Of a stretch of DNA of 45,880 bases, positions 43,056 through 45,880 are shown piece after piece. Numbering within the stretch: the stretch's first letter is position 1; each line of letters starts with the position of its first letter. Origin of the DNA: an uncultured Prevotella sp. (GTDB lineage: Bacteria; Bacteroidota; Bacteroidia; Bacteroidales; Bacteroidaceae); assembly GCA_900557035.1 (NCBI GenBank), contig USRA01000010.1, positions 1 to 45,880 on the forward strand, in the 5' to 3' direction. A program made the translations under genes and the position numbers. Below the pieces are notes generated by a model that did not search any database, was not told the DNA's origin, and saw only the letters and a program-made list of their open reading frames with translations.

Positions 43056-43177
43056 GGGAGGTAACTGTCAAAAGGCGATATCCCACGAGATGTAGCGGTT
43101 TCCTTTGATGAGATGTAATCCTTTGGTAAGTTTGCCTACGAGAGGTAACTATCTAGACATTTCTCCCACGAGAGGTA
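43056..43177 (+). repeat. Iteron-like direct repeats upstream of the amidase
   Basis: Five copies of a GAGAKGTA core begin at 43056 (GGGAGGTA), 43087, 43110, 43140 and 43170, spaced 31, 23, 30 and 30 nt, i.e. near whole turns of the helix. Three share the longer form CCYACGAGANGTA. An AT-rich stretch (about 42955-43020) with a 10-bp inverted repeat ACCATTTTTC / GAAAAATGGT (42948-42957, 43038-43047) lies beside it. Together with the Rep-type gene this looks like an iteron origin. The rest of 42894-43267 shows nothing else I can name. Confidence 0.6.
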
Positions 43178-43267
43178 AGTAGTTAACTAAATACAAAACA
43201 TTCCGGGGTAAGTGGGAATTCGCCGGAAATCGACGGCTATCGCCAGTTGGAGTTAGGAGAAAGTCTT

Positions 43268-43275
43268 ATCTTTGC
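43268..43275 (+). promoter_or_regulatory. -7 element of the amidase gene
   Basis: TATCTTTG, 28 nt before the start codon; a TTG lies 17 nt upstream, which is slightly short for the -33 box. Confidence 0.5.
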
Positions 43276-43303
43276 AGTGTTGAAACATTAAAAACATCAG
43301 CTT

Positions 43304-43744
43304 ATGACTAGAGAAATTACAATGATTGTGGTACACTGCAGCGCAACCCGCTGCAACCACCCTTACACTGTGCATCAGCTTTATCACGACCACGTGGAGG
43401 TGAACCACTGGCGTTACATCGGTTACCATTTCTTTATCAGCCGTGACGGCAAGGTACATGCCACCCGTCCGCTGGAGCGTATGGGTGCCCATGCCCGTGG
43501 CTGGAATGCGCATTCCATCGGAATCTGCTATGAGGGCGGATTGGATGAGAACGGCTATGTGGCGGATACCCGTACCGGGGAGCAGAAGAAGGCGATGGAG
43601 AAACTGATTGTTCAGCTGAAGATACAGTTCCCCGGCATCCGCACCATCCTGGGGCATCGTGACCTGCCAGGAGTGCAGAAGGCGTGTCCCAGCTTTGATG
43701 CCACCACGCTCCAGCCCTTGTTACATCTAAATTGTAAATATTAA
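43304..43744 (+). CDS. N-acetylmuramoyl-L-alanine amidase (Amidase_2)
   Basis: 146 residues, a compact amidase_2 domain without signal peptide. Zinc ligands are recognisable: His11 in VVHCSA, the His before SIGICYEGG context (NAHSIGICYEGG) and the late IRTILGHRDLPGVQKACPSF with His and Cys. It cleaves the bond between N-acetylmuramic acid and L-Ala of peptidoglycan. The small cytoplasmic-type form near HU-like and smalltalk genes is standard in Bacteroidota integrated elements and prophage remnants, where it resembles T7-lysozyme-like lysins. Confidence 0.92.
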   Translation: MTREITMIVVHCSATRCNHPYTVHQLYHDHVEVNHWRYIGYHFFISRDGKVHATRPLERMGAHARGWNAHSIGICYEGGLDENGYVADTRTGEQKKAMEKLIVQLKIQFPGIRTILGHRDLPGVQKACPSFDATTLQPLLHLNCKY

Positions 43745-43783
43745 AGTTTGTAATCAGATGAAACACCCTATCCGATTTTTTTG

Positions 43784-43791
43784 TAATTTTG
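43784..43791 (+). promoter_or_regulatory. -7 element of the DUF4248 gene
   Basis: TAATTTTG matches TAnnTTTG, 43 nt before the start; no convincing -33 box. Confidence 0.4.
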
Positions 43792-43834
43792 TAGAAGAAA
43801 ATGCAAACGATTACTAACTAAAAAATAAAACTAG

Positions 43835-44089
43835 ATGAATGTTACCAAGCAACATTTCGTAGAACGTAGAGTGATGAGCAAGCAGGAGCTTGCTCACCTC
43901 TACTGTCCTCACAGCCGTTCCAAGGGTCATGCTGCGAGAGATGAGTTTATGGATTGGGTGAAGCGCTGCACTCCGCTCTATGTCAAACTGCAGGAATTGG
44001 GTTATAAGCCTTCGCTGCATAGTTTCACGCCCAAGATGGTTGATTATATCTTTTACTATCTTGGAGAGCCGGATGGAGTGGGGGTATAG
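43835..44089 (+). CDS. DUF4248 domain protein
   Basis: 84 residues: VMSKQELAHLYCPHSRSKGH and a helical end (KMVDYIFYYLGEP), typical of the DUF4248 family. The N-terminal part with the conserved MSKxELAxxYxP looks like a small helix-turn-helix; the family accompanies HU-like, smalltalk and amidase genes in Bacteroidota mobile elements and its role is unknown. The dispersed repeat copy 2 begins 12 nt after the stop codon. Confidence 0.85.
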   Translation: MNVTKQHFVERRVMSKQELAHLYCPHSRSKGHAARDEFMDWVKRCTPLYVKLQELGYKPSLHSFTPKMVDYIFYYLGEPDGVGV

Positions 44090-44101
44090 CATTGGTAGTA
44101 A

Positions 44102-44310
44102 TAAATAACTTTACAAGTTAGGCGTGGCGGAAAAATCTCTTAAGAGAAGCTGTCGTTTCCCTTAAGGAAAAATATATTTTCCCTTAAGGAAAAAAATAAA
44201 AACCCTTAAGGGAAAATTCTCCATCTCTTTTTCCCTCATTTTTCGGGCATTTTTGCCTGATTCTCTCTTCCTTGAATATTATTTACACGGATATGAAGAG
44301 AAGATGGGGA
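44102..44310 (+). repeat. Dispersed ~208-bp repeat with CCTTAAGG palindromes, copy 2
   Basis: Same orientation as copy 1 (533-740), about 90% identical by eye. The 13-bp inverted repeat is fully kept (44177-44189 with 44204-44216) while changes cluster in the flanks. It occupies most of the gap between the DUF4248 and DUF5675 genes, so it may contain the promoter or leader of the latter. Confidence 0.8.
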
Positions 44311-44356
44311 TGGGTTCAAGGTTAAGAAAATAACAGTTTGGAAAATTCAAAAGTAT

Positions 44357-44797
44357 ATGGAAATAGCTATAGAACGTTTTGGCAGTTATCATCATGCCGT
44401 AAGTGGTAGATTGCTGATTGATGGTCAGCATGTTTGTGATACGTTGGAGGAGGATGTGCATTGTCTGCCGGAAGGAGAGTATGCCCTGCAGCGCAACAGC
44501 AAGCTGGCATTACCTTATTATATTAGACTGGCAGATGCAGACTCGGGGGGTGACACTCATGTTGATTCCCGTGCTGCCTCTCATGTTGATTCCCGTGTAT
44601 CCTTCTCCAGGGGTAATGGCATTCACGGTTGGCGCAACCACTGCATCATTGTAGGAGAGTGTCTCCATCTGGGTTTCCTCATTCATAGCGAGGCGTGCTA
44701 TGATCTTCTCATTGCCCGCATTCGCATGCAGTTTGTGCGTCATCACGCAGTGGTGGTCAAGATATCCCGCTCTCCCGATTTTCTGGAAGTAGCCTGA
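44357..44797 (+). CDS. DUF5675 family protein
   Basis: 146 residues with the DUF5675 pattern: a start like IAIERFGSYHHAVSGRLLID, CDTLEEDVHCLPEGEYAL, and the end GWRNHCIIVGECLHLGFLIH followed by SEACYDLLIARI. The family is common in Bacteroidota phage-like regions; function is unknown, perhaps a peptidoglycan-related fold. In the middle is an 8-residue in-frame duplication (THVDSRAA/SHVDSRVS, DNA repeats 44557-44573 and 44581-44597). The start at 44357 is 46 nt after the dispersed repeat. Confidence 0.78.
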   Translation: MEIAIERFGSYHHAVSGRLLIDGQHVCDTLEEDVHCLPEGEYALQRNSKLALPYYIRLADADSGGDTHVDSRAASHVDSRVSFSRGNGIHGWRNHCIIVGECLHLGFLIHSEACYDLLIARIRMQFVRHHAVVVKISRSPDFLEVA

Positions 44798-44953
44798 TAT
44801 CATAAAGACACAGCAAGGTATGTTTCGAGTTACTCTCGAAAGCATGTAGTCGTTGATATATGCATGTCATATGATAAAACGTTTTACATGGATAGAGTAG
44901 AAAGAGACCTGCATCTCTTTCTGCTCTTATTCCTATGAACCTTTATTGGCATT

Positions 44954-45760
44954 TTACCAAGTGATAACCTTATCTACAATTTCTTGTTGCTCCAAGCTAC
45001 TTCTTCGCAGATAGATACGTGTTGTCTCTATGCTTTCGTGTCCCATGAGGTCGGCAAGCAAGGCTATATCGTTGAACTTCTCCAGGAAATTCTTGGCATA
45101 ACGATGGCGGAACGAGTGAGGGTAAACCACTTTCTCGTTTAAGCCATACTTTACAGCATAGTTCTTCAACTGCTGTGATATGCCTCTTGTAGTAATACGC
45201 TCGCCAAAGCGATTGAGAAAGAGATAGCCACTTGTGCGGTTGAGTGTCTGCAACCACTTTTCTGTTTCCGTGCGCAATGTCTTGGGGATATAGATACGCC
45301 GTATCTTGCCACCCTTGGTGTAGATGTCGTAATAGCCTACTTGCACGTGCTCAACCTTGATTTGCACAAGTTCGCTCACTCTGGCACCAGTCGCAGCCAA
45401 GAAACGCACCACAAAGTACCACTCCAAGTTGTCTTCCTTCTTCAACTTGTTCTTCAAGAAGGTGTAGTCGGCATTACTGATGACATTCTCCAGATAAGAA
45501 CGTTGCTGCACCTTGACCGACTTCAAGCGGAGTTTCGTCTTGCCCACAAATACAAGATACTTGTTCATCGCCTGAATACGGAGGTTTACCGTCTTTGGCT
45601 TGTAAGTCTCAATCAAGTAGGTCTTGTAAACCAACAAGTTTCTCTTGTTCAGCTCTTTGTATCGAGAGCCAAACTCCTTCACGGCATACAGATATGCCGA
45701 AATCGTGTTCTTAGCCATATTACCTTGGCTTAGGAACTCTTCAAATTTGTCTAATTCCAT
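44954..45760 (-). CDS. Tyrosine recombinase/integrase
   Basis: 268 residues. N-terminal SAM-like domain (NMAKNTISAYLYAVKEF), then the catalytic domain with R127 in AATGARVSEL, K149 in YTKGGKIRRIYIP, H215 and R218 in PHSFRHRYA, H241 in LMGHESIETT and nucleophile Y250. It is short and lacks an arm-binding domain, as in recombinases that invert hsdS segments. The opposite strand just beyond it seems to start an hsdS gene, which supports the invertase role over that of a phage integrase. The 156 nt between it and the DUF5675 gene show no feature I can name. Confidence 0.9.
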   Translation of the reverse strand: MELDKFEEFLSQGNMAKNTISAYLYAVKEFGSRYKELNKRNLLVYKTYLIETYKPKTVNLRIQAMNKYLVFVGKTKLRLKSVKVQQRSYLENVISNADYTFLKNKLKKEDNLEWYFVVRFLAATGARVSELVQIKVEHVQVGYYDIYTKGGKIRRIYIPKTLRTETEKWLQTLNRTSGYLFLNRFGERITTRGISQQLKNYAVKYGLNEKVVYPHSFRHRYAKNFLEKFNDIALLADLMGHESIETTRIYLRRSSLEQQEIVDKVITW

Positions 45761-45820
45761 TTCTATTCGTTTATTAGTGAAACATTATGTTGTCCTAATA
45801 TATAGGCATGGTTTTGTTCT

Positions 45821-45880
45821 ATGAGTTCCTATTATGAGAAGATACTTGCTACGGGAGAGGTGAAGTGCATTGATGAGGAG
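45821..45880 (+). CDS. Probable start of a type I restriction specificity (HsdS) gene, partial
   Basis: Twenty codons at the right edge: MSSYYEKILATGEVKCIDEE. A YEKI...G.V..ID.E sequence directly before a target-recognition domain is usual in Bacteroidota HsdS proteins (continuing IPFEIPxxW). An in-frame stop at 45803 argues that ATG 45821 starts here. Transcription would be divergent from the recombinase gene 60 nt away. The fragment is too short for certainty. Confidence 0.5.
   Translation, partial: MSSYYEKILATGEVKCIDEE

Noticed and set aside
533..44310. The two 208-bp direct repeats as ends (att sites) of a 43-kb mobile element
   Set aside because: Core housekeeping genes (rsmG, ruvC, panB, queA, Bat operon) lie between them and the copies differ by about 10%, so dispersed repeats are more likely.
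1..45880. tRNA, rRNA or known riboswitch genes
   Set aside because: No cloverleaf, rRNA segment or riboswitch core was recognised on either strand by eye.

Overview
The window is chromosomal DNA from a Bacteroidota species, most likely a gut Prevotella/Segatella (copri-like). This rests on the complete Bat (Bacteroides aerotolerance) operon, repeated promoter signatures of the Bacteroidota type (TTTG - about 20 nt - TAnnTTTG), weak use of Shine-Dalgarno sites, and Bacteroidota-specific families such as the 30-residue 'smalltalk' protein, DUF4248 and DUF5675. No database search was run; names come from motifs and remembered family features.

Layout. (1) 1-2978: a truncated Rpn-type nuclease/transposase gene at the left edge, a 208-bp dispersed repeat, then a leftward cluster (rsmG, MBL hydrolase, ruvC, twin-ATPase ABC protein) that starts at a good promoter at 4432-4462. 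(2) 4578-7312: rightward HAD phosphatase, panB and an MFS transporter, ended by a hairpin terminator. (3) 7509-16136: the Bat operon (moxR, DUF58 protein, membrane protein, batA, batB, batC and a batD-batE fusion). (4) 16314-22527: PAP2 phosphatase, queA, an ABC-F ATPase and an M13 peptidase, closed by a strong bidirectional terminator. Five genes in regions 1-4 have a related leader built of 7-bp repeats directly before the start codon.

(5) 22578-40363: a leftward defence island. The order of transcription is brxA, brxB, brxC, an AAA ATPase plus DUF4435 pair resembling the PARIS genes ariA/ariB, pglX, pglZ, brxL, i.e. a type 1 BREX system with a PARIS-like cassette nested inside. pglX is split in two at a point where almost no coding sequence is lost; the gap holds an intact BRO-N/Fic-domain gene and a decayed DUF1016 (YhcG) fragment. 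Between the pglX C-terminal piece and pglZ lie two more accessory genes (a YhcG type and a GmrSD/DUF262-DUF1524 type) that have each lost their middle while keeping both ends. BrxL appears to carry an MIT_C-type C-terminus and a 24-bp repeat array in its linker.

(6) 40541-44797: an element-like module: HU-like DNA-binding protein, smalltalk protein, a plasmid-type replication initiator with a long leader and iteron-like repeats, an amidase, DUF4248, a second copy of the dispersed repeat, and DUF5675. (7) 44954-45880: a tyrosine recombinase divergent from what looks like the start of a type I restriction hsdS gene, suggesting a phase-variable restriction locus just beyond the right edge. The most interesting part is the composite BREX/PARIS/Fic arrangement with its split methyltransferase.
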